From positions 471,270 through 535,269 of the forward strand of contig UESW01001682.1 in NCBI GenBank assembly GCA_900491605.1: a stretch of 64,000 nucleotides of DNA, written 5' to 3'. The notes under the pieces were generated by a model. The model saw only the letters and a program-made list of their open reading frames with translations. It did not search any database and was not told the DNA's origin. This stretch comes from Calamus simplicifolius. Its lineage: Eukaryota > Streptophyta > Magnoliopsida > Arecales > Arecaceae. The position numbers and the translations under genes are program-made. Below are positions 27,001 through 35,580 of the stretch, piece by piece; position 1 is the stretch's first letter; every line of letters begins with the position of its first letter.

Positions 27001-28622
27001 CACCATTTGTGTATTTCTGCATATGAAATAGGCTGCAAAATATTCAAGATCTCATCTGCACAATACCAAAGACCCTTGTTTTCAAGGAGTGCAATCAAAA
27101 TGTCCGGACTGCAAAATGTTTCCACAAAAAACATGTGTATGTAGTGATATCTACAGCCACATATGGCGACTTGCTATATGCGTCCCCAAATATCTTTGTT
27201 CATGCATGTGTGCTTACATAATTATGTGTATCTATGTAAATATGTCACATTTATATACATATATACTGTGTGTGTGTGTGTAATTGGGTAGTGACGTGTC
27301 ACATTGGACACCAAAGAGAATATTGAAGTAACCAGGTTACATCATTGAATTGAATTGTGAATTGTTAAAGAAGTGACCCCAAAAGGTCTTTCAATCAAAA
27401 CAATAAACTTAAGCCATCCTCTGACAAGTTTGATAACCAAGGATGTTCAACAATCTATACCTTCTAAGCTAAGAAAACAATGTGATTTTATTTCTTTCGT
27501 AAAATTGTCTTTTATTATTCATCAATGCGACTTTCATGTTAGTGAGACAAATTTCTTGTAAATGGAGGTCATTCTTTGAAATCAAAGGCTTTATTAGCTG
27601 TGAATTTAGAATGAAATTATCTCCTGGAAATGTTTATTGTTCCAAGAATGGGGCTTGGATGTTGATGCCAACTCCTTCCATATGTTTTACCGTAATTATA
27701 TTATGGCATCTGTTAGGGGATAAAGTGGTGCTGATAATAGGAGGTTGAGATTCTTTCTATTATATCTCATCAGTCTTTTTTTTTTTTTCTAATTGGTTGG
27801 TTGGTTGGTTTATTTACCTAACTCATCATTAGTCATGATGTGATTTGCACAAGTAATCATTGGACTGACCTCACATACGTGATAAGGCTTGCCATGAAAA
27901 TTGTTTTCAATGCGATCTATATGTCAATGTGCCAATTCTATATCATTAATATTGAATGATGTACAGAAATATGTCTTATTCTCTAGCTTGTTTGTGCATG
28001 TGTTACACGATTATTACTGTGTTATCTATTATTTGACTTGATTCTTGATCGCAGGAATCAAGTAAGAATATTCAAATAGAGGCATTCCATGTATTTAAGG
28101 TACAGCGCTAGTGTCTTTGCTTGATTTCTGGACATGCCATTCTTTTTAAGTTTTCTGAAGTATGAATAACTCTTTTAAGTTTCAAATTACAGTTATTTGC
28201 TGCTAATCAAAATAAGCCACAGGAGATAGTAAGCATACTTGTCACAAACAGAAACAAGCTTCATCGGCTTCTAAGTGGCTTTAAGACGGACAAAGGTAAC
28301 ATTTTGCAAGTACTGTCACTCTCATTTTTGGTACCGTGTTGGATTACTTTGTACCATCATGTGCTTTTTCTCAATGTTTACCCTCTATTTTCATGCAATC
28401 GCTTGTGGGTTTTAAATGATCGTAACTTTTCCCAAGATAAAATATTCATGCAGTTTTCGTGAGTCGGTTCTATGGTGTTACACCGTGGAAACTTCACTTA
28501 CTAATTTTCCTGATACTAGAAATTATTTTGGTGGGGCTTGGCTTACATCATCGTATTTTGCAGAGGATGAACAGTTTGAGGCGGACAAATCTCAAGTTAT
28601 CAAAGAGATAGCATCCCTGTAA
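2167..28622 (+). CDS. MO25: MO25/CAB39-like scaffold protein, 11 exons, 334 aa
   Basis: MO25 proteins are curved armadillo-like helical scaffolds that bind and activate STE20/GCK-family kinases. In plants they are linked to cell division and growth signalling. Exons: 2167-2286, 4931-5092, 5332-5450, 6290-6364, 11259-11352, 17246-17305, 23241-23309, 23746-23844, 28055-28099, 28193-28295, 28564-28622. All introns are GT-AG and the phases join without a break, giving 1005 bp including TAA. The product starts MKGLFKSKPRTPADVVRQTR and carries family signatures such as EPVSEACAQLTQEFF (exon 2), DATQVVANLQRQQV (exon 3), KKFFDYIELPNFDIASDAAA (exon 5), LLDRSNSAVMVRYVSS (exon 8), IQIEAFHVFKLFAANQNKP (exons 9-10) and DEQFEADKSQVIKEIASL (C-terminus). 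The length matches the family norm of about 340 aa. The start is the only in-frame Met preceding the conserved N-terminus. The gene looks functional; its size comes from introns of up to 5.9 kb filled with repeats. Confidence 0.95.
2287..4930 (+). other. MO25 intron 1 (2.6 kb), no recognised element
   Basis: This is an AT-rich intron beginning GTACCG and ending ATGCAG. I see no coding signature, clear LTR or LINE motif. A short direct duplication of TATGTGGAAATCCTATATTCT occurs near 4825-4870. Confidence 0.6.
6503..6800 (-). mobile_element. RTE-type LINE 3' end (family A), MO25 intron 4
   Basis: The plus strand begins AACTCAACTCATCTAAGCC, which is the minus-strand 3' tail of a plant RTE LINE. 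At 6720-6795 the reverse complement encodes the end of the reverse transcriptase ORF: APIEARMREN-like, then WFGHIQRRP-like words split over frames. The copy is 5'-truncated and stops at a TA microsatellite. Confidence 0.7.
6801..6846. repeat. (TA)n microsatellite
   Basis: An uninterrupted TA dinucleotide run of about 45 bp directly follows the truncated end of the RTE LINE fragment. Confidence 0.95.
7443..7751 (-). mobile_element. Internally deleted RTE LINE with 24-bp target duplication
   Basis: Minus orientation. The left part (7470-7575) is the family A 3' tail (CAACTCAACTCAACTCATGT and onward). The right part (about 7650-7690) carries ACGCAACCCTCCTTTTTTAA and CTTGGACCGGCC, which resemble the 5' region of plant RTE LINEs. 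The endonuclease and reverse transcriptase are missing. A perfect 24-bp direct repeat beginning TTATTAGTATTCATC lies at 7443-7466 and 7728-7751. The 261-bp unit therefore inserted as a whole. Confidence 0.7.
8380..9290 (+). mobile_element. Ty3/gypsy integrase C-terminus and chromodomain, degenerate (MO25 intron 4)
   Basis: Broken plus-strand frames show integrase core words (NFSTVVLDLQTDE, then AVNHSLGNLIRCFVSEQ near 8450-8560) and SRSPFEIIYGY near 8615-8650. Next come DIGDRVMAYFR and a GTYNKLSQKKYGPFW-like segment (8835-8935), then FNIADLIA near 9000, and a chromodomain-like end with VLQRYLV, WHGPVSQNTWIDD near 9190-9250. Stops and frameshifts make it non-functional. The chromodomain after integrase points to a chromovirus-type Ty3/gypsy element. 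Confidence 0.8.
9291..10412 (+). repeat. Ty3/gypsy LTR next to the integrase remnant
   Basis: Non-coding sequence of about 1.1 kb lies between the chromodomain remnant and a primer binding site. It has a CCTCTTTTATAATTATATTGC promoter-like segment near 9618-9640 and CT-rich sequence after it. Its position downstream of integrase fits a 3' LTR, and its position upstream of the primer binding site fits a 5' LTR. The exact start is not resolved. Confidence 0.55.
10413..10424 (+). other. Retrotransposon primer binding site (tRNA-iMet type)
   Basis: TGGTATCAGAGC is an exact match to the plant initiator-Met tRNA primer site used by many LTR retrotransposons. The following 300 bp look like a decayed leader and gag start. 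Confidence 0.8.
10809..10875 (+). mobile_element. 35-bp RTE LINE tail flanked by 16-bp target duplication
   Basis: A 35-bp insert at 10825-10859 contains GGCTTAGATGAGTTGAGTTG, the family A RTE 3' end in plus orientation. It is flanked by perfect copies of ATGTATTCTTCCATTT at 10809-10824 and 10860-10875. Only the tail was copied. Confidence 0.85.
11353..14683 (+). other. MO25 intron 5, left part
   Basis: Mostly featureless AT-rich intron. A dispersed repeat lies at about 12785-13160: alternating words such as CATACCGATCCATATCGG and GTACTGTACTATTCTAGTG with several GGTAC words. A related, equally unclassified sequence occurs in intron 8 (26090-26380). Confidence 0.4.
14684..16083 (-). mobile_element. 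RTE-type LINE (family A), 5'-truncated, MO25 intron 5
   Basis: Minus-strand copy of about 1.37 kb (14697-16070). The reverse complement encodes reverse transcriptase pieces: NYRGIKLMSHTMKL, then VSNNQFGFMPGRSTMEAIYL (near 15840-15980), MLFANDIVLIDETKSE (about 15470-15515), and the C-terminal WFGHIQ-type segment (14930-14990). The catalytic FADD box reads FAND. The endonuclease is missing. Imperfect flanking duplications TGGTCTAGTTTAG (14684-14696) and TGGTCTGGTTTAG (16071-16083) frame it. Confidence 0.85.
16084..17245 (+). other. MO25 intron 5, right part
   Basis: I see no gene or recognisable element here. Small open frames between 16550 and 17080 lack any family signature. Confidence 0.4.
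17364..17645. mobile_element. MITE candidate with GTTTGGTYCCT inverted ends (MO25 intron 6)
   Basis: The left end reads CTGTTTGGTTCCTGAGTAA. The reverse complement of the right end reads CTTGTTTGGTCCCTAATAAC. Internal sequence is AT-rich and non-coding, about 280 bp in total. Ends of the GTTTGGT type occur in several plant MITE groups. No clear target duplication was found. Confidence 0.55.
18001..18040. repeat. (GT)n(GA)n microsatellite
   Basis: A short GT run is followed by an uninterrupted GA run of about 34 bp. Confidence 0.95.
18471..18900. repeat. 194-bp tandem repeat with partial third copy
   Basis: CATTTGAAAACATGAT begins at 18471 and again at 18665, giving a 194-bp period. The two copies diverge by scattered substitutions. 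A partial third copy of the unit end (AACTTGGGGTGGCCTACTTG) occurs near 18858. Each unit contains, on the minus strand, a TTTGGTATCAAAACTG-like or TTTGGTAGCAGATTC-like word resembling a decayed primer binding site, so it may derive from an LTR element. Confidence 0.65.
18951..22021 (-). mobile_element. Near full-length RTE-type LINE (family B), MO25 intron 6
   Basis: This minus-strand copy is about 3.07 kb. It starts (3' end, left) at ACAACAAGAGC with TTAATCCTAAACTAGTTGGG. The apurinic endonuclease domain is readable at 21297-21695 (IACLQETKQIDEKAKKK, GDRSILIKLVLDDELINI, SPYASQVGLDSATKQNF). Reverse transcriptase pieces follow: MMKLWNRVIENRLR, EKAYDKVSKK (19960-20155) and an intact LFADDIVLVDQTKTKVN (about 19690-19760). 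Many stops and frameshifts are present. The flanks GAATAGAGGAAATAAT (left) and GAATAGAGAATAAT (right) look like a decayed target duplication, which would include a 300-bp 5' UTR at 21720-22021. Family B differs from family A in its 3' end. Confidence 0.85.
22022..23240 (+). other. MO25 intron 6, right part
   Basis: AT-rich intron sequence. A partial direct duplication occurs at 23320-23450 (GATGTT..TGGTTTGATTATTGTA twice, about 75 bp apart). No element was recognised. Confidence 0.45.
24600..25425 (-). mobile_element. Ty3/gypsy gag remnant (MO25 intron 8)
   Basis: On the minus strand one frame near 24675-24815 reads EEYISKFSNISLFRV and then QMISHYLAKLNQSIRDKMGA, with the layout of a Ty3/gypsy gag segment. 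Near 25410-25430 the minus strand carries TGCTATCAGAGCTATGG, a degenerate primer binding site of the TGGTATCAGAGC type, directly upstream of the gag in that orientation. No pol was found. Confidence 0.6.
25426..25720 (-). repeat. Probable LTR of the intron 8 gypsy remnant
   Basis: This non-coding stretch lies on the LTR side of the minus-strand primer binding site. Its outer boundary was not resolved. Confidence 0.3.
26090..26380. repeat. GGTATG/GTACTGTACC dispersed repeat
   Basis: Recurring words include TCGGTACTAGAGTGGTATG, GTGTACTGTACCAAATC, CGGTTTGGTATGCCGATA and AGGGTCGGTATGGGC. They resemble the intron 5 repeat at 12785-13160. The family was not identified. Confidence 0.4.
26911..26990 (+). 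repeat. Pyrimidine tract followed by a 25-G homopolymer
   Basis: A T/C-rich tract (26911-26951) runs into GGTGGTGGTGGTGT and then 25 consecutive G residues at 26966-26990. Such a G run can form a G-quadruplex and is also prone to sequencing error. Confidence 0.9.
27001..28054 (+). other. MO25 intron 8, right part
   Basis: No gene or element was recognised. It includes a short TG run (27268-27281) and a GGTT run near 27795-27812. Confidence 0.5.
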
Positions 28623-29198
28623 CCAAGAGAGTTTCCCTGCATCGTGATGTCCATTGTATTATAACCTTTTTTTCTTAAAAAAATTGTAATCGCAAATTTA
28701 GAAGACAAGTTAGGAGGCCACTGTTCTGTGGTCTCTGGCATAGTATGCGTAGACCATTGTATTTTATCTACAGAAAGAAAATACTCCTTAGAAACTAGAA
28801 CAAGGAGATGATGCTTTTCCTCCTTTTAAATCAGATATAGTTGCTTTAATTATATTCCTTTCGGTTAGAGCAATCTGGAAATATTTAATATTGAAGGTAA
28901 GGTTGAATTTGACAGAACCTCTGAGTGGACAACATGTGGACCGGATATTCTGGCTTATAGGGTTGCAGTGAAAATTATCTATTGCAGATGATGCTTATAC
29001 GTCTGTACCAAATAATTCTCTTTGTTTTGTTGGCTCATTTTTAATTTTTGTTAGATGCGCTATCAACCTCCTTTGACTGATAGGTAGTACTTATGGAAGA
29101 GAGGGGTTATTAGCTTACAAAGTGAGGCTTGGATGTATGTTAAGTTTGAATTGCTTGGGTTTGTTTACTGGATACCTATTGGATCCATCCAGAAATTG
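28623..29198. other. MO25 3' UTR and downstream flank
   Basis: This begins after the TAA. Candidate polyadenylation-type A/T-rich signals occur near 28670-28690 and 28775-28790, but none is a clean AATAAA. No coding signature was found. Confidence 0.4.
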
Positions 29199-30470
29199 AA
29201 GGCGTTTGGTATGGGGTGATCTATTTAGAGTCGCTAGTGTGTTTGACATGGGATAATTTATCTAAGATCATTGATGATTTATGAGCATAAATGTGATGAG
29301 ATCATTTTGTTTGATTGTATTAAAGTAATCCTATGTAACGGTGATATAGGATCATCCTCACCTCATAGATCACTTCTCAAGAATGTGATCATATCAATGT
29401 TATCAAAGATGATGATTCTAAGTTAACCTTTGTGGCGATCCTAGGCTAAAATCTATGCACCAAAAATCTCTTATTTGCAATAAATATAATAATAGCAACA
29501 ATAATAATAATGATTTATATAATATAATATATAAAATTAATATATTCTATTATTATACTATAATATAATATACTATAAGATATAATATATGATATTATTA
29601 TTATATTATAATTTATCTATTATAATATAATATAATACAATGTAATATATCATACTATATTATATTATGTATATGATATTATAATATAAGTAATATTAGT
29701 TTATAGATTGTAATATATGATATAATTTAAAGTGGAATATAGATTATTGTGTCAATTTGTTTTGACATTTATGCTTAACTATTATGAGTTTTAAAACCAT
29801 CAAATTATATTCATATAGCTTAAACTATTAAACTTAACTGCTTAAGCGTTTTAAGCCTACTTAAGCTTTACTTAATATGCCCAACTTTTATATAGGAGTA
29901 ATTCAACCGTGTTTAAGACACATAGTAGTTAAGTGTAAATATAAAATAACATATGCATAAATTGATAAAAAAACTAAATCATATGGTAGTTAAGTATAAT
30001 ATTTTACAACATATGCATGCAATTTGATAATGCTTGAACTGCATGACAGTAATCTATATTTTGTCCTATAATTTTAGTCAAGTTCAATCATTTCTTAGCC
30101 TTTGATCCATATAGATTTTGTAGTCATCCCATCTTTTTTTTCTTTTTTCAACTTTCTAATTCGTGAATTATGTGGATCTAATGGTGAAAGAGGTGTCCAG
30201 ATCTAGGCTTAGCTATATTTGGATTTAGCCAAATCTATATTATATTATATTATATATGTTATACTAATATAATATAAATATAATAGTAGTAATTTTGACA
30301 ATTACAGTTGGTAATCATGGATTATCATAGCATATCAAATACGGTGATGTTAGATTGCCAGTGTGATTCATGCTCATCAGTGATATAATCATACCGAACA
30401 TGGATCATTGGGTTCAGATGATCTTAGAATTAGGATTATTTGGCCGATTCTAAGGTGGCCACCAAATGCA
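29199..30470. mobile_element. Putative long terminal-inverted-repeat element with AT-rich core
   Basis: The left end GCGTTTGGTATGGGGTGATC resembles the reverse complement of the right end GTGCATTTGGTGGCCACC. Further inward, GATGATTTATGAGCATAAAT on the left resembles CTGATGAGCATGAATCACAC on the reverse-complemented right. The centre (29500-29760) is nearly pure A/T with many TATAATATA words. No target duplication was seen. This is a weak assignment. Confidence 0.35.
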
Positions 30471-31038
30471 CTGTTAGTTAGGGTTAAACTATTCAGTTGT
30501 TGATCCAAGTTTTGTGTTCTTTGGTCTTAATTGGTTGTTGAGTATGTGCGCCAACAAGCATCCCACAGCGATATCAAAATCTGATTTGCTGGGAGGGAAA
30601 GGTATTACTTTTTTTTTTTTTTTTTTCTCCTTAGAAGTAAGATTTTATAGGCAAGAATGCTTATGAACTTTGATTAAGATGCGCCGTGGGTTATCCACGC
30701 AAGGAAGATTTATGATTATGCGAAGTGCAAGGTTAGTAAGTGGTTGTTCTTGGCTGAAGTTGTACGGTAGACTATGTAAGTAGAGAATTTCTGTTTTTGC
30801 TTCAGTATAATGTCAACAGTTGGGTTTCTTTATCTTGATGTCTAATGTGTTGGAAAGTGAGTACACGTTATGGGTATTGATGTGGAGTGAGTTGATCGGG
30901 CACGTCGCCATGGCTAGTAATACGTCTATCATACTGATCAAACTATTATGTGTACCAGGCATTTAGAATGAGGGATGATGTGGCTGGCCAAATTAATATA
31001 ATAAACATATTAAGAAAGAAGAATTCTAAATAAAGAAG
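30471..31038. other. Intergenic stretch, nothing recognised
   Basis: Contains a poly-T run near 30608-30627. I see no gene or element signature. Confidence 0.4.
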
Positions 31039-31562
31039 GTTTTCATTAGAGGCAGTAAAATTGAACACGATGCGAGAATAAGACTCGAACCCAACACGAA
31101 ATAAGTGGATTCATATCATAAATATATATGTTGACATGATTATGACATGAAATGATTCTATCATGTAATAGGTTGATCGATCAATCCAAAAATGATCCAT
31201 TTAGGATATATTCAATTGATGACATATTAAGTGGATTGTATTAAGCAGGTTGGTTTATGTTTACTTATGTTGAGTGAGTCCTATCATGTCAATCCAATAC
31301 TATTTATTTATTAAGTGAGTTATGCATAGTTGAATCGTGTCTATTTGTGTTAAGTCAGTTATATCATATCAATTCAATACTATTTATTTATTAAATAGAT
31401 TATGCATATCATATCATGTTGCTTATGTAATAATCATGTTGTATTCATATTTGAATTTTTGACATGATTAGCTAATCATGTTGTGTTCATGTCAACCCAA
31501 ATACGTTATACTTTTAACTTCAATATGATATGAAAACACTAATTGTCACCCCTAGTTTTCAT
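31039..31562. mobile_element. hAT-type non-autonomous element with 8-bp target duplication
   Basis: A perfect 8-bp direct repeat GTTTTCAT (31039-31046 and 31555-31562) flanks a 508-bp unit. The unit starts TAGAGGCAGTAAAATT, and the reverse complement of its other end is TAGGGGTGACAATT. An 8-bp target duplication and TAGGGGTGRCAA-type ends fit the hAT superfamily. There is no coding capacity. Inside is an 80-bp tandem repeat: CAATMCAATACTATTTATTT starts near 31290 and again near 31370. Confidence 0.75.
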
Positions 31563-31990
31563 CAAGTGTGTCAGTCTATTTGAATTTCTTTACTATACAA
31601 ATCGCAATCCAGTATGAGCAAAAGCCTGCCACCCAATCGAGAAAGAAGTTTATGGTTAATGCCTTATTTAAAGATTAAGCCTATTAGAGCTATCTACTAG
31701 TAAGGATTGATTCCCAGGACTGTTTCAAACATCTGTAAAAGCAACCCCAAGCCTTAGCTCTTAAGCCTATTGGCTTATTTAAGGAACTCCAGACCTTTTC
31801 TTATTCACTTAGTCTGGCTTAAGCATTGGAGGGTTTTCTTTGAAGGAATTGTTCAAGCCCTTTACACTATTTTTTTCTTTATTTCTCTTATAAGCGAGCA
31901 TTGGTCAGGTAGAGGAAGTGCTCTACTAATTTGAGTTGTAGGTTAATTTCTCAATTAACATGTGAAAATTAGATTTAGACGTCAATAGGT
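31563..31990 (+). repeat. Probable 5' LTR of a Tat-like Ty3/gypsy element
   Basis: Non-coding sequence ending directly at a TGGTACCATCTACCGGAA primer-binding-like site (31991-32008). Its left boundary is uncertain because the hAT-type element lies immediately before it. Confidence 0.5.
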
Positions 31991-32659
31991 TGGTACCATC
32001 TACCGGAATGTAAGTAAAAGCCTTCAATTACACCGACCAAGAGAAGAGATTAATAGAGAAAACTCAAGTTTGTCGAAACTTTAACTAAATCAGCTCCAAA
32101 ATTCCTTGGGAGATCCAACAAAGCTGGTTCCAACTCCTACACCACCAATGGATGCAGCACCACCTGTTACATAGAAGTAGTTTTACCCTTTGTTTGAAGG
32201 CAACGAGAAGCTCACCAATCTAGTTCAGAATTTGATCCCTCAAGAAACTAGTTATAAAGACCAGATTAGTGTTTACCAGAGAGGAGGTGAATGTCAAGGT
32301 GGTTACTTGAGTAGCCTCTAGACTAGCTTGAATGAGCATACGAGCCCAAAGGCACCAGTAACTAGCTGACGCTAGATAGGTTAGTGCTTTGAAGAGATGA
32401 ATAAAAAGGCTTATAGAGCACATTTGAAGCCATGTGACAATTCATCGACTAACATCAACCTCCCTGATAAGCCCCGACTCTCCAAAGAGGTGATGGCTAA
32501 GCCTTTACACCCCAAATTTAAAATGCCATAATTGGGAGCCATATAATGGGACTTCAGATCTTGTTGATCATCTAAAGAGCTTTAAAGCTCTTATATTATT
32601 ACATGGCATGTCTAAAACTTGTAAACCATGGATATTTTGTTTACTTTGAAGAAGACTTT

Positions 32660-35400
32660 AGCAAAATTTTCGATAAAAGAAATTAAGCTATAGCAAAGAT
32701 CAAGATGGAGAAAAATAGAAGTTTTGCTCTCACTTTCTTTTACAAGAATAATGTAGCTTTGAAGATGGATATGGTTGGTGACTCATGGTTATGGCATAGA
32801 AGATTTGGGCATTTAAATTTTAAAGCTTGAAGAATCTTCAGCAAAAGAATATGATGCATGGATTGCCATCTATACAAGAATTAAAAGAAGTTTATGAAGG
32901 TTGTACTCTTGAGAAAGCAACACTAAGAAGCATTTTCAAAAAGAAGGCACGAAGAGCTAGAGCAACATTTGAACTTGTTCACACTGATGTATGTGGTCCT
33001 ATATCAACACCATCTCATGGAAGTAACAAATATTTCCTAACCTTCATTGATGTCTTCTCTAAAATGATATTGTCATATTTTATGAGGCAAAATCAGATGT
33101 GTTTAGTATCTTTAAAAAATTTTAGCATATTTTGGGAGGCAAAATGGATATTTGATTAAAGTGTTGAGAAGTGATAGAGGTAGTGAGTATAACTCAAATG
33201 AATTTGATAATTTTTGTGAAGATATTGGCTTGAATAGATAGCTAACGGTTAGATACATTTCATAATAAAATGAAGTGGCGGAAAGAAAGAATAGAACTAT
33301 TGTGAAGATGTCAAAAGCAATACTTCATGAGAAGGGGTTGCCTTTGTTTTTTCGGGGTAAAGCGGTTTCTACTACAGTTTATTGTTGAATAAATGCCCAA
33401 CAAAGGCAATGATTAATCAAACTCCAACTGATGTTGAAGTGGAAAGAAGCCATTAGTGAATCACTTAAAGGTTTTTGGATGTATTTGTTTTGCTCATGTT
33501 TCAAACAATGTTAGACACAAGCTTGATGAGACTAGTGAGAAATGCATTTTTGTAGGTTATAACTTAAAATCAAAGGGCTATAGACATTTCAGCTTGAAGA
33601 AAAATAAGTTGATTACTAGTAGAGATGCTATTTTTAATGAGAAGGATATATAGGATTGAAAAGAAAAGAAAGTCCAAAGTTAGGCCATTATTCTCAATTA
33701 AACACCAAAAATTTAAGAATGTCAAGATGATATTCATGAAGATGCACCATAAATGTCTCCATAATCATGTCCAAGTTTGTCATCAAACTTTGGTTATTCA
33801 TCATCAAATACACCTCCAAGAAAAATGAAAAGATTTAGTGATGTGTATGCTAGTTGCAATTTTTGTATTGTTGAGCTAGAAAGTTTCGAAGAAGCAATTA
33901 AAGAGAGACTTGAAAGAAAGCAATGGAAAAAGAAATTAATGTGATTGAGAAGGATAAAACTTGTGAATTAGTTGAAAGACCAAAAGACAAAGAAGTGATT
34001 GACGTAAAGTGGATCTACAAAATGAAATTCAACATAGATGGTTCTATCCAAAAGAACAAAGCAAGGCTTCTAGTTAAAGAGTATTCTCAAAACCCTAAAA
34101 TTAACTTTAAAGAGACATCTATTCCAGTGGCTCGGAATAATACAATTAGAGTTCTCATTGCCTTGGTAGCTCAAATTGGCTAGTTATTGCATCAACTTGA
34201 AGTAAAATTAGCATTCTTGAATGGTACTCTGAAAGAAGAGGTTTATGTAGAACAACCTCAAGGTTTTGTGGCAAATGAAGAAGAAAAAAAGTCTACAAGC
34301 TAAAAAAGGCTTTGTATGGTTTCAAACAGCACCTCAAACTTGGTATAGTGAGACCGATGCTTACTTCAACAATAAAGATTTTTAAAGAAGCAAGAATGAG
34401 CCAATATTATACATTAAGAAGCAATGTACATATAACATTCTTATTAGTTCTCTCTATTTCGATGATATGGTAATTACTAGTAATAATGAAAGAATGATTG
34501 TTAACTTTAAAATAGAGATGGAGCAAAAATATGAAATGAGTGACTGGGTTTATTACATTAATTCCTAAGCATTGAAATTTATCAAGAAGAATAAGGACTA
34601 TTTATTTGCCAAAAGAAGGATGCAAAAACTCTTCTTGAAAAATTTTGAATGGTGAACTATAAATCAGTTTGTACTTTATTGGTTATGAATGAAAAGCTAA
34701 GCAAGAAAATGAAAGCAAAGAAGTGAATGCATTACTCTATAGAAGCTTGATTGAAAGTTTATTATATTTGACAATCACTGGACTCGATATTATATATACA
34801 ACAAGCTTGTTGTCCAGATTTATGCACAAACTTACTTAAATTCATTTTGGAGCTGCTAAGAGAGTGTTGAGATACATCCAAGATACTATTGATTTTGGTG
34901 TTTGGTATGAAAAGAATGTTGATGCCAAGTTATTGGGATTTTGTAATAATGATTGGGCTGGATGTATTGATGATATGAGAAGCACTTAGAGTATATTTTT
35001 TCTCTTGGTTTGGGAGCACTTGCTTGGGCTTTTAAAAAACAACAAACAATTACATAATCATTAGCCGAGGCTGAATATATTTCAACATCATTGGCAGCTT
35101 CACAAGTAATATGGTTAAGGCGTATTTTGAAGGATATTGGTGAGAAGCAAGGAGAAGCTACTCCAATCTTGTGTGACAACAAATCAACATTGCTATGACT
35201 AAGAATCTAGTCTACCGTAGCTAAATAAGATACATTGCCATTAAGCATCACTTCATTAAAGATATAGTGGAGAAGAAGAAGATTCAAATCCAATATTACA
35301 GCTCTAATAACCAAGTTGCAGACACTAAAGTACTTTCAAGAGACAAGTTTTAGTACTTCAGAGAATTATAGAATGTCACAACAAGGAATTAAGGGGAAGT
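32660..35400 (+). mobile_element. Ty1/copia pol, 5'-truncated, nested in the Tat-like element
   Basis: This starts within the gag pre-integrase domain (WLWHRRFGHLNF split over frames, then KNLQQKNMMHGLPSI). Integrase has HTDVCGPISTPSHG and FLTFIDVFSKMI (32970-33070). Reverse transcriptase has DVKWIYKMKFNIDGSIQKNK (about 34000-34060) and LYFDDMVITSNNE (about 34458-34500), where YFDD stands at the usual YVDD position. RNase H has SLAEAEYISTSLAASQVIWL (about 35055-35115) and ends near 35350. A purine tract AAGGGGAAG (35388-35397) precedes the 3' LTR. Gag, the primer site and the 5' LTR are absent. Several stops are present. Confidence 0.85.
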
Positions 35401-35580
35401 ATTAAAATTTAATTCCTTATATTATCATTATTATGAGATTAGTATTTTATTAGTAAGTCTGATAGTTTGTTGAGTCAAGTCAAATATTGTTAGTTGTATG
35501 TGGATAATGTAAGTATGATTGATAAATACGATTTCAAACTGAAAAATTAGAATTTTGATCTTTCACTTTTTACCTCTTCT
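35399..35580 (+). repeat. 3' LTR of the nested copia (partial)
   Basis: Begins TATTAAAATTTAATTCC directly after the polypurine tract. The right boundary, where Tat-like gag sequence resumes, is not exact. Confidence 0.5.
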
